Of a DNA stretch of 64,000 nt, positions 8,273 through 17,708 are shown piece by piece. The position numbers were made by a program, and so were the translations under genes. Below the pieces are notes generated by a model. It saw only the letters and a list, made by a program, of their open reading frames with translations. It did no database searches and was not told the origin of the DNA. How positions within the stretch are numbered: the first letter of the stretch is position 1; each line of letters opens with the position of its first letter. The DNA comes from Candidatus Competibacteraceae bacterium (GTDB taxonomy: Bacteria; Pseudomonadota; Gammaproteobacteria; Competibacterales; Competibacteraceae), in NCBI GenBank assembly GCA_003989085.1, contig RXIV01000001.1, positions 62,001-126,000 of the forward strand. The letters are read 5' to 3'.

Positions 8273-9592
8273 TTAGATCCGTGGCTTCATATTTTTCGAT
8301 TTACCGGCGCTTGGTTCAACGCGGGCAGCGACCTTGGCAATAGGCGGTTTATTCGCTTTGCTGGTAGGAATTACCGCTGGTTTGCCTTTGGAACGGGCCG
8401 TCGCCGCTGCTTTGCTCTTCGGATTCGCCACTGCCAGGGCTACCGGTTTGCCCGGTTGACTCTGACGTTTGCCTGCCGTTGGTTGGGTTTTTGTTAGCGC
8501 TAATCTGCCCGGAGTCGCCTTGGCCTTGGCGGCTGCTTTTGGGCGGCTGGGACGCACAAGGACGTTATCGTTATCGTTATCGTCGTCGTCATTTGCTGCT
8601 GCCGCCCGGTTTCGTTGTCCGTTTGGTGACCGGATCATAGACGCTGGCACGGCGGATGACTCCGTCCGGGCCATGCGTAACATCGGTTCCGGCAGGACGG
8701 GTGGCGGTGGGGCCAACCCATAATGGGCAAAGCCATAGTCAAGCAGAGTGCGGGCATCCTGCCACAGCGCACCCCGGCTGGGGCTGTTTAAAACCGCCAC
8801 AATCAGCGGGATGCCGCCACGGTCAACCTCACCAACAAAACAGTGTCTGGCCTTGAAAGTGAACCCGGTCTTGCCGCCGCGTGAGCCTTCATAAGACGCT
8901 AGCAATCGGTTATGGCTGACCACCGGCACCAGTCGCGCATTGTCGTAAGCGCCTTGCCCCGATTCGATCCGCAATGCAGCGCTGTGTGTGGCGATAATAT
9001 CGGAAAAGAGCGGATAGTGAATTGCCTGGCGGAAAATGAGCGCCAGATCGTAAGCAGTCGAGTAGTGGTCATCATTGGGCAAACCGTGCGGATTCATGAA
9101 ATGGCTATTGCGTGCGCCAATCTGTAGCGCCTTGGCGTTCATCAATTCGGCAAAACCGGGAATTGAACCGCCTGCCGCTTCGGCCAAGGTTTCAGCGGCG
9201 TCATTACCGGATTTCAGCAGCAGGCCATACAGTAAATCCTGGGTCAGGGCGGCATCTCCGGGATGTAGCCCAACACGACTGGGTGGGGCGCCCGCCGCTT
9301 GTGGACTGACCAGCACCCGCGCATTTGGATCGAGTCGATCCATGACCACCAGTGCTGTTAATACCTTGGTGGTGCTGGCGGGCGGCAGGCGCAAATGTGG
9401 TTCTTTGGCGAACAGGATTTCACCGGTAGCGGGGTTCATCAGCACCGCAGCACGGGCAGCCACGGTAGGTGGGGCAGACGCTCCGGTTTCCTGCCCGAGC
9501 GCAGAACCGGTCGCCCCGCACAACGCTATGCTCAGTAACCAGATTGGCAATGGCCCAAAGCCCAGCTTGCCCAAAAAAAACCTCGAAAACAT
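8273..9592 (-). CDS. penicillin-binding D-alanyl-D-alanine carboxypeptidase (PBP5/DacA-like) with a long charged tail
   Basis: A peptidase S11 enzyme that trims the terminal D-Ala from peptidoglycan stems in the periplasm. It has a signal peptide (PLPIWLLSIALCGATGSALG), the active-site S73-x-x-K76 (PASTTKVL), S128-G-N130 (LKSGNDAAE) and K241-T-G (GGKTGFTF). Catalytic homology ends near residue 310. The remaining ~130 residues are low complexity: a D/N tract around residues 334-343, then a Lys/Ala/Pro-rich basic region. This is not the amphipathic membrane anchor usual for PBP5, so attachment may be through polyanion or peptidoglycan binding (inference). Length is 439 residues against about 400 for the family. 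Confidence 0.88.
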   Translation of the reverse strand: MFSRFFLGKLGFGPLPIWLLSIALCGATGSALGQETGASAPPTVAARAAVLMNPATGEILFAKEPHLRLPPASTTKVLTALVVMDRLDPNARVLVSPQAAGAPPSRVGLHPGDAALTQDLLYGLLLKSGNDAAETLAEAAGGSIPGFAELMNAKALQIGARNSHFMNPHGLPNDDHYSTAYDLALIFRQAIHYPLFSDIIATHSAALRIESGQGAYDNARLVPVVSHNRLLASYEGSRGGKTGFTFKARHCFVGEVDRGGIPLIVAVLNSPSRGALWQDARTLLDYGFAHYGLAPPPPVLPEPMLRMARTESSAVPASMIRSPNGQRNRAAAANDDDDNDNDNVLVRPSRPKAAAKAKATPGRLALTKTQPTAGKRQSQPGKPVALAVANPKSKAAATARSKGKPAVIPTSKANKPPIAKVAARVEPSAGKSKNMKPRI

Positions 9593-9679
9593 GCGCTTTA
9601 CCTCATTGCCATCTTGGGATCGGAACCACTGCCAAGATCTGCACAGCGACCCGGTACGGATGTTCGTAGGAACCTAATC

Positions 9680-9707
9680 ATTATAGGGGCGGGTGAAAAT
9701 TTGGCGA
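9680..9707 (-). promoter_or_regulatory. possible sigma70 promoter upstream of the carboxypeptidase gene
   Basis: On the minus strand a perfect TATAAT (9680-9685) stands 16 bases from TCGCCA (9702-9707), a 4/6 match to the -35 consensus. Transcription would begin near 9673, about 80 bases before the ATG at 9592. The rest of the trmB-dac gap shows nothing else clear. Confidence 0.45.
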
Positions 9708-9764
9708 CTGGCTGACGGAGTTTTGTCGTTGCCGCCTAAGCCCCTACGCCATCGCGGCTCTGCA

Positions 9765-10517
9765 TTATTCAGCCCGGCGTGCAAACGCCAGATCCCAGAC
9801 CGTATGACCCAGCCGCTGACCGCGTTGCTCAAACCGGGTCGGCAGTCGTTGGGATGGGCGCGGCGCAAACCCATCGCCATTGACGGTATTGTGCAGTTCA
9901 GGTGTGGCGTTCAACGAATCCAGAATGGAATGAGCGTAATCCGCGCAGTCGGTCGCGATGAGCAATCGTCCATTGGGCTCCATTTTTTTAGTCAGCAGTG
10001 CAACGAATGACGGCTGAATCAGGCGGCGTTTATGATGACGCGCTTTGGGCCACGGATCAGGAAAGAAAATCTGAATACGGTTGAAACAAGCTTCAGGCAG
10101 TTGCCGCTCGATCACTTCTGCAGCGTCGGCACACAGAACGCGTAGATTAGTCAACTGTAGTTCATCGGCCCGCAATAGCAGGTGGCCGATTCCGGGACGA
10201 TGGACCTCAATTCCGAGATAATCAGTTTGTGGATCAGCGGCAGCCATCGCCGCCAGCGACTCGCCATCGCCAAAGCCAATTTCCAGAACCAGCGGCCCGC
10301 ACCGGCCAAAAATCTGTTCCGGTTCCAGTCGCGCCGTACTCGTATCGATCCCAAACCGGCTCCATAACTCGGCAAATGCGCGTTGCTGGGCACGGGTTAT
10401 CCGGCTCTCGCGTCGCATAAAGCTGCGGATTCGCGGTAGAGCATCAGCGCTGGCATTCAACTCAGCCCATGCCGTCCTAATCGGCGAACCATCTCCAGAT
10501 GCATCAGGTGAACTCAT
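9765..10517 (-). CDS. trmB: tRNA (guanine-N7-)-methyltransferase
   Basis: TrmB makes m7G46 in tRNA using SAM. Motifs in order: RIRSFMRRESRITRAQQRA near the N-terminus, the SAM site LEIGFGDGESLAAMA, YLGIEVHRPGIGHLL, the TrmB signature IFFPDPWPKARHHKRRL, and C-terminal PRPSQRLPTRFEQRGQRLGH ending in VWDLAF. The start is ambiguous: ATG 10517 (used here) or an in-frame GTG at 10547; neither has a convincing Shine-Dalgarno. It is divergent from the H-NS-like gene. Confidence 0.95.
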   Translation of the reverse strand: MSSPDASGDGSPIRTAWAELNASADALPRIRSFMRRESRITRAQQRAFAELWSRFGIDTSTARLEPEQIFGRCGPLVLEIGFGDGESLAAMAAADPQTDYLGIEVHRPGIGHLLLRADELQLTNLRVLCADAAEVIERQLPEACFNRIQIFFPDPWPKARHHKRRLIQPSFVALLTKKMEPNGRLLIATDCADYAHSILDSLNATPELHNTVNGDGFAPRPSQRLPTRFEQRGQRLGHTVWDLAFARRAE

Positions 10518-10590
10518 TGTGAAATCGGCCTCTGTTTGATCAGTCACATCGTATTACTCTACTGGATTATTCTAAAGTGATTAAAAAGGA

Positions 10591-10620
10591 TTGCAGACTC
10601 AAAAAAAAGTGTTCTACAAT
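10591..10620 (+). promoter_or_regulatory. likely promoter of the H-NS-like gene
   Basis: TTGCAG (10591-10596) and TACAAT (10615-10620) are 18 bases apart, with an A8 run in the spacer. The start would be about 55 bases before the ATG at 10681. The A-rich tract could be curved, a common self-regulatory target of H-NS family proteins (inference). Confidence 0.5.
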
Positions 10621-10680
10621 GATTATGTTGTTCCAATCCCTCTTTCTCCAAACCCGATAAACAACGGTGTCTAAAAAACT

Positions 10681-11001
10681 ATGAGCAACACTATTGAAAC
10701 CATCGTCAGTACTTCTTCCATCGAAGACCTCAAGGCGATAATCCGGAAAGCAGAGGATGCAATTGAAGAGAAAAAGGTTGGCGAAATCCTGGCTGCGCGT
10801 GAACAGATGTTCAAAATGGCTGATACCTTTGATATGACGCCACAGGAAGTTCTCGCCTTTTCCGTGCGCAAGCGCCGGGCGGTCGGCGTCCCGAAATTCC
10901 GTAATCCGGCCAACCCCGAACAGACTTGGACTGGACGCGGCAAAAAGCCGGGTTGGCTGAAGCAGGCGGCGGATCCGGAAGCACTGCGCATTCCTGAATA
11001 A
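10681..11001 (+). CDS. H-NS family nucleoid-associated protein
   Basis: A 106-residue protein with an N-terminal coiled-coil-like segment (residues 10-45) for self-association and a C-terminal DNA-binding domain. The domain contains KFRNPANPEQTWTGRGKKPGWL-type sequence (key part TWTGRGKKPGWL), in which GRGKKP is the AT-hook-like loop of H-NS/BpH3/MvaT-like proteins. The family silences AT-rich DNA and bends the chromosome. It is a single-gene unit between trmB and tRNA-Gly with its own promoter. Confidence 0.9.
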   Translation: MSNTIETIVSTSSIEDLKAIIRKAEDAIEEKKVGEILAAREQMFKMADTFDMTPQEVLAFSVRKRRAVGVPKFRNPANPEQTWTGRGKKPGWLKQAADPEALRIPE

Positions 11002-11013
11002 ACCGCATCTGCG

Positions 11014-11055
11014 CCATGCCTCTGTCATAATCATGCAAACTTGTCAGGGGCATGG
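11014..11055 (+). repeat. imperfect inverted repeat between the H-NS-like gene and tRNA-Gly
   Basis: CCATGCCTCTG (11014-11024) pairs with CAGGGGCATGG (11045-11055): 11 bp with one G-U pair and a 20-base loop. The right arm overlaps the -35 of the tRNA-Gly promoter. No T-run follows, so it may be a weak terminator of the H-NS-like gene or a protein-binding site. Confidence 0.4.
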
Positions 11056-11069
11056 TCTACAGGTAGAAT
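11041..11069 (+). promoter_or_regulatory. sigma70 promoter of tRNA-Gly
   Basis: TTGTCA (11041-11046) and TAGAAT (11064-11069) are separated by 17 bases. A GC-rich discriminator (GCGCGCCG) follows, typical of growth-rate and stringently controlled stable RNA promoters. The tRNA begins about 50 bases downstream. Confidence 0.7.
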
Positions 11070-11123
11070 GCGCGCCGTGAATGCCTGCGTTAGTCTAGCG
11101 CAGAGCGCAGGAAGCATTGTCCA

Positions 11124-11197
11124 GCGGGTGTAGTTCAATGGTAGAACTTCAGCTTCCCAAGCTGATAGCGTGGGTTCGATTCCCATCACCCGCTCCA
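11124..11197 (+). tRNA. tRNA-Gly (anticodon CCC)
   Basis: A complete cloverleaf with acceptor GCGGGTG/CACCCGC, anticodon arm TCAGC-TTCCCAA-GCTGA (anticodon CCC, reads GGG), T arm GGGTTCGATTCCC, and an encoded CCA. It has its own promoter upstream and a terminator just after. Confidence 0.95.
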
Positions 11198-11207
11198 TAA
11201 AATTCAG

Positions 11208-11236
11208 GGTTACGTTAGCGCGTAGCCTTTTTTTTT
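11208..11236 (+). terminator. rho-independent terminator after tRNA-Gly
   Basis: GGTTACG (11208-11214) pairs with CGTAGCC (11221-11227) with one G-U pair and a 6-nt loop, followed directly by nine T (11228-11236). Confidence 0.75.
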
Positions 11237-11260
11237 GCCCATATCTTTAACGCTTGGTGA

Positions 11261-12076
<816 letters not shown>

Positions 12077-12158
12077 ACGATCTGCACTGCTAGAGCAGTG
12101 CCGTGCGATTTGGTAGACTCTCCTTAGTTCGGTATCTCTTTTCAGCATGGTCTTTCCC

Positions 12159-12186
12159 GGAGCGGCCTTCGCGCCGCTCCTTTATT
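12159..12186 (+). terminator. rho-independent terminator or attenuator in the carA leader
   Basis: GGAGCGGC (12159-12166) pairs perfectly with GCCGCTCC (12173-12180) across a 6-nt loop, followed by TTTATT. It sits 25 bases before the carA start. It may end dapB transcription, or act as a conditional attenuator of carAB if transcription starts in the 12077-12150 segment. Confidence 0.65.
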
Positions 12187-12210
12187 GTGCGCTTATTTCT
12201 GGAGGCTCCC

Positions 12211-13347
12211 TTGAGGAAACCCGCGCTTCTGGCCCTGGAAGACGGCAGCCTGTTCTGGGGCGAATCCATCGGCGCTGATGGCCATGCCCAGGGCGAAGTG
12301 GTGTTCAACACTTCGATAACCGGCTATCAGGAAATCCTCAGCGATCCGTCCTACTGCCGGCAAATCATTACCCTGACCTACCCGCACATCGGTAATGTCG
12401 GGACTAATTCCGGTGATGAGGAAGCCGCCCGCATTCACGCTGGTGGTTTGGTGGTGCGGGATTGCCCACCTCGCGTCAGCAACTGGCGCAGTCGGCAACC
12501 GCTGGAGGACTACCTGCGCGAACGCGGAGTGGTCGCGCTGGCCGGAATTGATACCCGCCGACTGACCCGATTGTTGCGGGAAAAAGGAGCGCAGAGTGGC
12601 TGTATCATGGCCGGTGATGATCGGGATGCCGAATGGGCGTTGACTCTGGCCCGGGCGTTTCCCGGCCTGAAAGGGATGGATTTGGCGCGGGTGGTGAGTA
12701 CGGCTGCGCCCTATGAATGGCGTGAGGGCGTTTGGCAGTTGTACGACAACCATTTTTCCGCCGTCAGCGAGACCCGCTATCATGTGGTTGCCTACGACTA
12801 TGGCATCAAACGCAACATCCTGCGGCGGCTAGTTGAGTGCGGTTGCCGGCTGACTGTGGTTCCCGCGCAAACTCCAGTCGCCGAAGTCATGGCCTTGCAA
12901 CCTGATGGGGTGTTTCTGTCCAATGGTCCGGGTGATCCCGAACCCTGCGACTACGCCATTGCCGCCATCCGCGAATTGCTAGTGATAGGCGTTCCGTTGT
13001 TTGGAATCTGTCTCGGCCATCAACTGTTGGGACTGGCCTGCGGCGCACGAACCATAAAAATGAAGTTCGGCCATCACGGCGGCAATCATCCCGTGATCGA
13101 TCTGCAAACCGGTCAGGTGATGATCAGCAGCCAGAATCATGGTTTTGCCGTTGACGAAACCACGCTTCCAGCCAATGTGCGACCCACCCACCGCTCGCTA
13201 TTTGATGGCTCGCTACAGGGCATCGCCTGCGTCGACCAGCCGGCCTTTAGTTTTCAGGGGCATCCCGAAGCTAGCCCTGGCCCGCATGATGTCGCACCGC
13301 TCTTTGACCGGTTCATCGGGCTGATGGCAGCATACCGATCCCACTGA
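12211..13347 (+). CDS. carA: carbamoyl-phosphate synthase small (glutaminase) subunit
   Basis: CarA hydrolyses glutamine and feeds ammonia to CarB for arginine and pyrimidine synthesis. The start is taken as TTG 12211: GGAGG precedes it by 6 bases, and [16 protein letters not shown] aligns with the E. coli N-terminus, while the longer upstream frame runs through the hairpin. The class I amidotransferase domain has [13 protein letters not shown], the nucleophile Cys in [13 protein letters not shown], and His-Glu in [13 protein letters not shown]. Length 378, as in the family. Confidence 0.96.
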   Translation: MRKPALLALEDGSLFWGESIGADGHAQGEVVFNTSITGYQEILSDPSYCRQIITLTYPHIGNVGTNSGDEEAARIHAGGLVVRDCPPRVSNWRSRQPLEDYLRERGVVALAGIDTRRLTRLLREKGAQSGCIMAGDDRDAEWALTLARAFPGLKGMDLARVVSTAAPYEWREGVWQLYDNHFSAVSETRYHVVAYDYGIKRNILRRLVECGCRLTVVPAQTPVAEVMALQPDGVFLSNGPGDPEPCDYAIAAIRELLVIGVPLFGICLGHQLLGLACGARTIKMKFGHHGGNHPVIDLQTGQVMISSQNHGFAVDETTLPANVRPTHRSLFDGSLQGIACVDQPAFSFQGHPEASPGPHDVAPLFDRFIGLMAAYRSH

Positions 13348-13385
13348 CCTCCCAAGCGGCCATCTACCGTCAACACGAATTTGCG

Positions 13386-13438
13386 GTTTCTTTATTTCCG
13401 TTCTTTCTTTTTCCGTGCTTTCCGTGTCTTCCGTGGAC
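13386..13438 (+). repeat. STEDTE-type intergenic repeat between carA and carB
   Basis: A pyrimidine-rich segment made of variants of TTCCGTG / TTCTTTC units (TTTCCGTTC, TTTTCCGTGC, TTTCCGTGTC, TTCCGTGG). On the reverse strand it would read as the pseudo-protein STEDTESTEKERTE, a signature often mis-annotated as a small ORF in bacterial genomes. A related copy lies at 37491-37515. Confidence 0.55.
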
Positions 13439-13452
13439 AAATGACTTAAGCC

Positions 13453-16400
13453 ATGCCCAAGCGCACTGATTTAAAAAGCATCCTGATCATCGGCGCCGGT
13501 CCTATCGTGATCGGCCAGGCCTGCGAGTTCGACTATTCCGGCGCCCAGGCCTGCAAGGCACTACGGGAGGAGGGGTACCGGGTCATCTTGGTAAACTCTA
13601 ATCCAGCGACCATCATGACGGACCCGAACATGGCCGATGCGGTGTACATCGAGCCGATTCACTGGCGTACGGTGTCCCACATCATTGCCCGCGAACGGCC
13701 TGATGCGCTGTTGCCCACCATGGGTGGCCAGACCGCGTTGAACTGCGCCCTCGATCTGGTGCGGCATGGGGTGTTGGAGCAATACGCAGTAGAGATGATC
13801 GGCGCTGCGCCCGATGCGATTGATATGGCCGAAGATCGCGACCGGTTTCGTAAAGCGATGGCCGAGATCGGCCTGAAAACCCCGCATTCCGCCATTGCCC
13901 ACACTTTGGAAGAAGCGCTGGCCCGGCAACCCGACATCGGTTTTCCAACCATCATCCGTCCGTCCTTTACGCTTGGCGGCAGCGGCGGTGGCATCGCCTA
14001 CAACCGCGAAGAGCTGGTTGAAATTGTGGAACGCGGTCTAGATCTGTCGCCGCTCAGCGAAGTGCTGATCGAAGAATCAGTGCTGGGCTGGAAGGAATTT
14101 GAAATGGAAGTGGTGCGGGATCGCGCCGACAACTGCATCATCATTTGCGCCATCGAAAATTTCGATCCGATGGGCGTCCATACCGGCGACTCGATTACAG
14201 TCGCCCCGGCTCAGACGCTGACTGACCGGGAATATCAGATCATGCGCAACGCCTCACTGGCGGTGTTGCGTAAGATCGGGGTCGATACCGGCGGCTCTAA
14301 TGTCCAGTTCGCCATTAATCCGGCCAACGGGCAGATGGTCATTATCGAGATGAACCCCCGGGTGTCCCGTTCCTCGGCGCTGGCCTCCAAGGCGACGGGT
14401 TTTCCGATTGCCAAGGTCGCGGCCAAACTGGCGGTCGGCTACACCCTGGATGAATTGCAGAACGAGATTACCGGCGGGCGCACCCCGGCCTCGTTCGAGC
14501 CGAGCATTGATTACGTCGTCACCAAGGTGCCGCGCTTCAACTTCGAGAAATTCCCGCAGGCCGATCCGCGCCTGACCACCCAAATGAAGTCGGTCGGCGA
14601 AGTCATGGCGATTGGCCGCACCTTTCAGGAATCGCTCCAGAAAGCGTTGCGCGGCCTGGAAATCGGTGTAGACGGTCTCACTGAAATTCTCGATCGGCAC
14701 CGCCCCGATCCCCATAGTGTCCTCAAACAGGAACTCGGTGTTCCTGGCCCCCAACGACTGTGGTATGTCGCCGAGGCGTTCCGGCTGGGCTATTCGATAG
14801 AAACGCTGCACGAGTTGACCTGGATTGATCCTTGGTTTCTGGCGCAGATCGAGGAGCTGGTCCAGATCGCCGGCGAAACTCGCACGCAGGGATTGGCGGG
14901 ATTGCAGGCGCGAGATCGGTTGTACTTCCTCAAGCGCAAGGGCTTCTCCGACAGCCGCCTGGCAACTCTAAGCGGTTCCGATGAAACCACGGTTCGCCAG
15001 TTGCGGGATCGACTGGACGTGCATCCAGTTTACAAGCGGGTCGATTCCTGCGCTGCCGAATTTGCCACCAGCACCGCTTATCTCTACTCGACCTATGAGG
15101 AAGAGTGCGAGGCCGAGCCGACCAACCGAAAAAAAATCATGGTGCTGGGCGGCGGCCCCAACCGCATTGGTCAGGGTATCGAATTCGACTATTGCTGTGT
15201 TCATGCCGCGCTGGCGCTGCGCGAGGATGGTTATGAAACCATCATGGTCAATTGCAACCCGGAAACGGTCTCCACTGATTTCGATACCTCGGATCGGCTT
15301 TACTTCGAACCGCTGACCCTGGAAGACGTGCTGGAGATCGTCCGCAAGGAGCAACCCCAAGGTGTCATCGTCCAGTACGGCGGTCAGACTCCGCTCAAAC
15401 TAGCCAAACCACTGGAGGCCAATGACGTCCCGATCATCGGCACCAGCCCGGATGCCATTGATCGGGCCGAGGATCGGGAGCGGTTCCAGCAGATGATTCA
15501 CCGCCTCGGTCTGTTGCAGCCGCTCAACCGCACCGCCCGCGAGCCGGAAGAAGCGGTGCGGCTGGCGCGGGAAATCGGCTATCCGCTGGTGGTGCGGCCC
15601 TCCTACGTTCTTGGTGGACGGGCGATGGAGATCGTCCATCAGGAAGAGGATTTGCGCCGCTACATGCGCGAGGCGGTGCAAGTCTCTAACGATTCGCCGG
15701 TGCTGCTGGATCACTTCCTCAGCGACGCAGTGGAAGTTGACGTAGACGCGCTCAGTGATGGGCGGGACGTGATTATCGGCGGGATCATGGAGCATATCGA
15801 AGAGGCTGGCGTCCATTCCGGCGATTCGGCTTGCTCCTTGCCGCCCTACTCACTGAGTCCCGCCGTACAGGATCGGCTGCGGCAACAGATGCGGGCGATG
15901 GCGCTGGAACTGGAGGTGGTCGGGCTGATGAACGCCCAGTTTGCCATTCAGGGCGATGCTATTTACATTCTGGAGGTCAACCCCCGCGCCTCCCGCACTG
16001 TACCGTATGTGTCTAAAGCGACTGGTCGGCCGCTGGCCAAGATCGCCGCTCGCTGCATGGTTGGGCGCAGTCTGGCAGACCAGGGCATCGCCGGCGAGAT
16101 TATCCCTGCCTATTATTCTGTCAAAGAAGCGGTGTTTCCCTTCGTCAAGTTTCCCGGTGTCGATCCGCTGCTAGGGCCGGAAATGAAATCCACCGGCGAA
16201 GTGATGGGCATTGGCCGCAGTTTTGGCGAAGCCTTCGCCAAGGCGCAGCTCGGCGCCGGTGATCAATTGCCGCGCGGTGGGCGGGCCTTTATCAGTGTGC
16301 GCGATATTGACAAGGCCAGAGCAGTGGACATCGCTCGTGATCTGGAACGGCTGGGCTTTACGCTGGTAGCTACTAAAGGTACCGCAGCATTCCTGCAAAC

Positions 16401-16677
16401 GCACGGGCTGGATTGTGAAACCGTCCACAAGGTGGGTGAGGGCCGCCCGCACATCGTGGATTTAATCAAGAATGACCGGATTCACCTGATCATCAACACC
16501 ACTGAAGGTAAACAGGCAATTGCCGATTCCTTCTCCATTCGTCGCGAGGCCCTGATGCACAAAGTCAGCTATACCACCACCCTCGCTGCGGCGCGGGCGA
16601 CGTGTCAGGCCTTGCGTGAACTCGACAACGCCAGTGTCAACTGCCTCCAGGATTTGCATCGGGAGCTACACGCATGA
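13453..16677 (+). CDS. carB: carbamoyl-phosphate synthase large subunit
   Basis: CarB makes carbamoyl phosphate from bicarbonate, two ATP and ammonia channelled from CarA. The 1074-residue protein shows the expected internal duplication: [17 protein letters not shown] near the N-terminus matches [17 protein letters not shown] in the second half; both halves have ATP-grasp segments ([26 protein letters not shown]) and MNPR/VNPR motifs. The last ~140 residues form the MGS-like allosteric domain. carA ends about 105 bases upstream, across a repeat. The stop overlaps the greA start by 4 bases. Confidence 0.98.
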   Translation: MPKRTDLKSILIIGAGPIVIGQACEFDYSGAQACKALREEGYRVILVNSNPATIMTDPNMADAVYIEPIHWRTVSHIIARERPDALLPTMGGQTALNCALDLVRHGVLEQYAVEMIGAAPDAIDMAEDRDRFRKAMAEIGLKTPHSAIAHTLEEALARQPDIGFPTIIRPSFTLGGSGGGIAYNREELVEIVERGLDLSPLSEVLIEESVLGWKEFEMEVVRDRADNCIIICAIENFDPMGVHTGDSITVAPAQTLTDREYQIMRNASLAVLRKIGVDTGGSNVQFAINPANGQMVIIEMNPRVSRSSALASKATGFPIAKVAAKLAVGYTLDELQNEITGGRTPASFEPSIDYVVTKVPRFNFEKFPQADPRLTTQMKSVGEVMAIGRTFQESLQKALRGLEIGVDGLTEILDRHRPDPHSVLKQELGVPGPQRLWYVAEAFRLGYSIETLHELTWIDPWFLAQIEELVQIAGETRTQGLAGLQARDRLYFLKRKGFSDSRLATLSGSDETTVRQLRDRLDVHPVYKRVDSCAAEFATSTAYLYSTYEEECEAEPTNRKKIMVLGGGPNRIGQGIEFDYCCVHAALALREDGYETIMVNCNPETVSTDFDTSDRLYFEPLTLEDVLEIVRKEQPQGVIVQYGGQTPLKLAKPLEANDVPIIGTSPDAIDRAEDRERFQQMIHRLGLLQPLNRTAREPEEAVRLAREIGYPLVVRPSYVLGGRAMEIVHQEEDLRRYMREAVQVSNDSPVLLDHFLSDAVEVDVDALSDGRDVIIGGIMEHIEEAGVHSGDSACSLPPYSLSPAVQDRLRQQMRAMALELEVVGLMNAQFAIQGDAIYILEVNPRASRTVPYVSKATGRPLAKIAARCMVGRSLADQGIAGEIIPAYYSVKEAVFPFVKFPGVDPLLGPEMKSTGEVMGIGRSFGEAFAKAQLGAGDQLPRGGRAFISVRDIDKARAVDIARDLERLGFTLVATKGTAAFLQTHGLDCETVHKVGEGRPHIVDLIKNDRIHLIINTTEGKQAIADSFSIRREALMHKVSYTTTLAAARATCQALRELDNASVNCLQDLHRELHA

Positions 16678-17153
16678 TTCAACGGGTACCAATGACTAAT
16701 GCCGGCGCTGTTAAACTCCGCGCCGAATTGCACGAACTCAAGGCAGTAGCGCGGCCACGCATCACCGCCGCCATTGCGGAGGCCCGCGCCCACGGTGATT
16801 TGAAGGAAAACGCCGAATATCATGCCGCCCGCGAGCAGCAGAGTTTCGCGGAAGGCCGGATCGCTGAGATCGAAGCCAAGCTGGCTAACGCTCATATCAT
16901 CGATATCACCAGTTTGCCGCCTTCGGACAAGGTCGTTTTTGGATCGACGGTGCGGTTTATCGATGAGGACAATGGCGAAGAGAAGCGCTACCAGATCGTC
17001 GGCGAGGATGAGGCCGACATCAAGCAGGGCAAAATTTCCTTTAGTTCGCCGATTGCCCGGGCGTTGATCGGTAAATTCGTTGGCGATGTGGTGGAGGTGC
17101 AAACTCCAGGTGGGCTCAAGACCTGCGAGATCGTTGAGGTGGAATATCTCTGA
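16674..17153 (+). CDS. greA: transcription elongation factor GreA
   Basis: GreA rescues backtracked RNA polymerase by stimulating transcript cleavage. The N-terminal coiled coil carries the tip acidic residues in [17 protein letters not shown] (D and E of DLKENAEY), and the C-terminal FKBP-like domain has [10 protein letters not shown] and [10 protein letters not shown]. Length 159. ATGA overlap with carB indicates translational coupling. A start 6 residues downstream (MTNAG) is also possible, but MIQRVPMT matches the E. coli N-terminus. Confidence 0.97.
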   Translation: MIQRVPMTNAGAVKLRAELHELKAVARPRITAAIAEARAHGDLKENAEYHAAREQQSFAEGRIAEIEAKLANAHIIDITSLPPSDKVVFGSTVRFIDEDNGEEKRYQIVGEDEADIKQGKISFSSPIARALIGKFVGDVVEVQTPGGLKTCEIVEVEYL

Positions 17154-17166
17154 ACGATGGTGTGGC

Positions 17167-17196
17167 TTGTCAAAACCGGCGTCTAATCCTTATAAT
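17167..17196 (+). promoter_or_regulatory. sigma70 promoter of tRNA-Val
   Basis: TTGTCA (17167-17172) and a perfect TATAAT (17191-17196) are 18 bases apart. The tRNA begins 17 bases after the -10, so the 5' leader would be about 10 bases. Confidence 0.7.
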
Positions 17197-17213
17197 GCGC
17201 CTCCCGTTTCAAC

Positions 17214-17288
17214 GGGCGATTAGCTCAGTGGTAGAGCACTGCCTTCACACGGCAGGGGTCGCTGGTTCGAACCCAGCATCGCCCACCA
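17214..17288 (+). tRNA. tRNA-Val (anticodon CAC)
   Basis: A complete cloverleaf with acceptor GGGCGAT/ATCGCCC, D arm TAGCTCAGTGGTAGAGCA, anticodon arm CTGCC-TTCACAC-GGCAG (anticodon CAC, reads GTG), T arm CTGGTTCGAACCCAG, discriminator A and encoded CCA. Position 32 is T and 38 is C, slightly unusual. No terminator hairpin is obvious after it. Confidence 0.93.
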
Positions 17289-17440
17289 TCAAAATTAATT
17301 GCTTGCGTTCGTGTTCTGGCTCGTAGCGCCAAATTCAACTCTCTGGTGAAGTTCGCGAGCGTGTCCGCTTAAATGCAGCTTTAGCTGTCTGCATTCCAAG
17401 GTTTTGCCGTTTTCTGCCGGTTGGTTCTTTGGCGATCAAG

Positions 17441-17551
17441 ATGTTGCGTCGTTATCGCTCCTTAAGGGTTGCCTGTTTCCGACTGGTGTTCTGTTCGTTG
17501 CTTCTCTCCCTCGCTGTGGCTCAAGCAACTGATCTTTCAGGGTGTTGCTGA
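17441..17551 (+). CDS. possible 36-residue signal-peptide-like ORF, or the broken start of a decayed gene
   Basis: ATG 17441 opens a frame that reads like an export signal: a basic N-region (MLRRYRSLR), a hydrophobic core (FCSLLLSLAVA) and an AQA-like cleavage site, then stops after SGCC. The +1 frame is open from 17466 to 17639 and has amino-acid composition of a real protein (for example WLKQLIFQGVAEYLGDLPIE). Joining the two would need a frameshift near 17520-17540. I do not recognise the family. A chance ORF remains possible. Confidence 0.2.
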   Translation: MLRRYRSLRVACFRLVFCSLLLSLAVAQATDLSGCC

Positions 17552-17634
17552 ATATCTTGGTGACCTGCCCATTGAGCATCGCGGCAGTTGGTTTCGCCTT
17601 GAATGGCGTCAGGAAAGCGTTGTTCTGCCCCTGC

Positions 17635-17651
17635 CATGACCGACGGTCATG
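17635..17651. repeat. perfect 8+8 bp palindrome upstream of rsmG
   Basis: CATGACCG and CGGTCATG flank a single A. It is immediately followed by a TATTAT hexamer (17653-17658) about 50 bases before rsmG. It could be an operator for a dimeric regulator, but no matching -35 is visible. Confidence 0.35.
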
Positions 17652-17708
17652 ATATTATCCTGTTGTTCATTCCAGAAGCGATAAGGCCCGCCGACAAATC
17701 GTAACCTT

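Larger units (their letters stand above)
17289..17708. other. 420-base spacer with no clear gene between tRNA-Val and rsmG
   Basis: No recognised gene lies here. rsmG is commonly preceded by mnmG, which is absent. The segment holds one short signal-peptide-like frame (17441-17551), an overlapping out-of-frame stretch open from 17466 to 17639, and a perfect palindrome at 17635-17651. Composition is less coding-like than the surroundings up to ~17440. Confidence 0.5.

Noticed and set aside
13213-13440. Small minus-strand ORF reading STEDTESTEKE
   Set aside because: It is the reverse reading of the intergenic repeat plus the end of carA, a known type of false gene.
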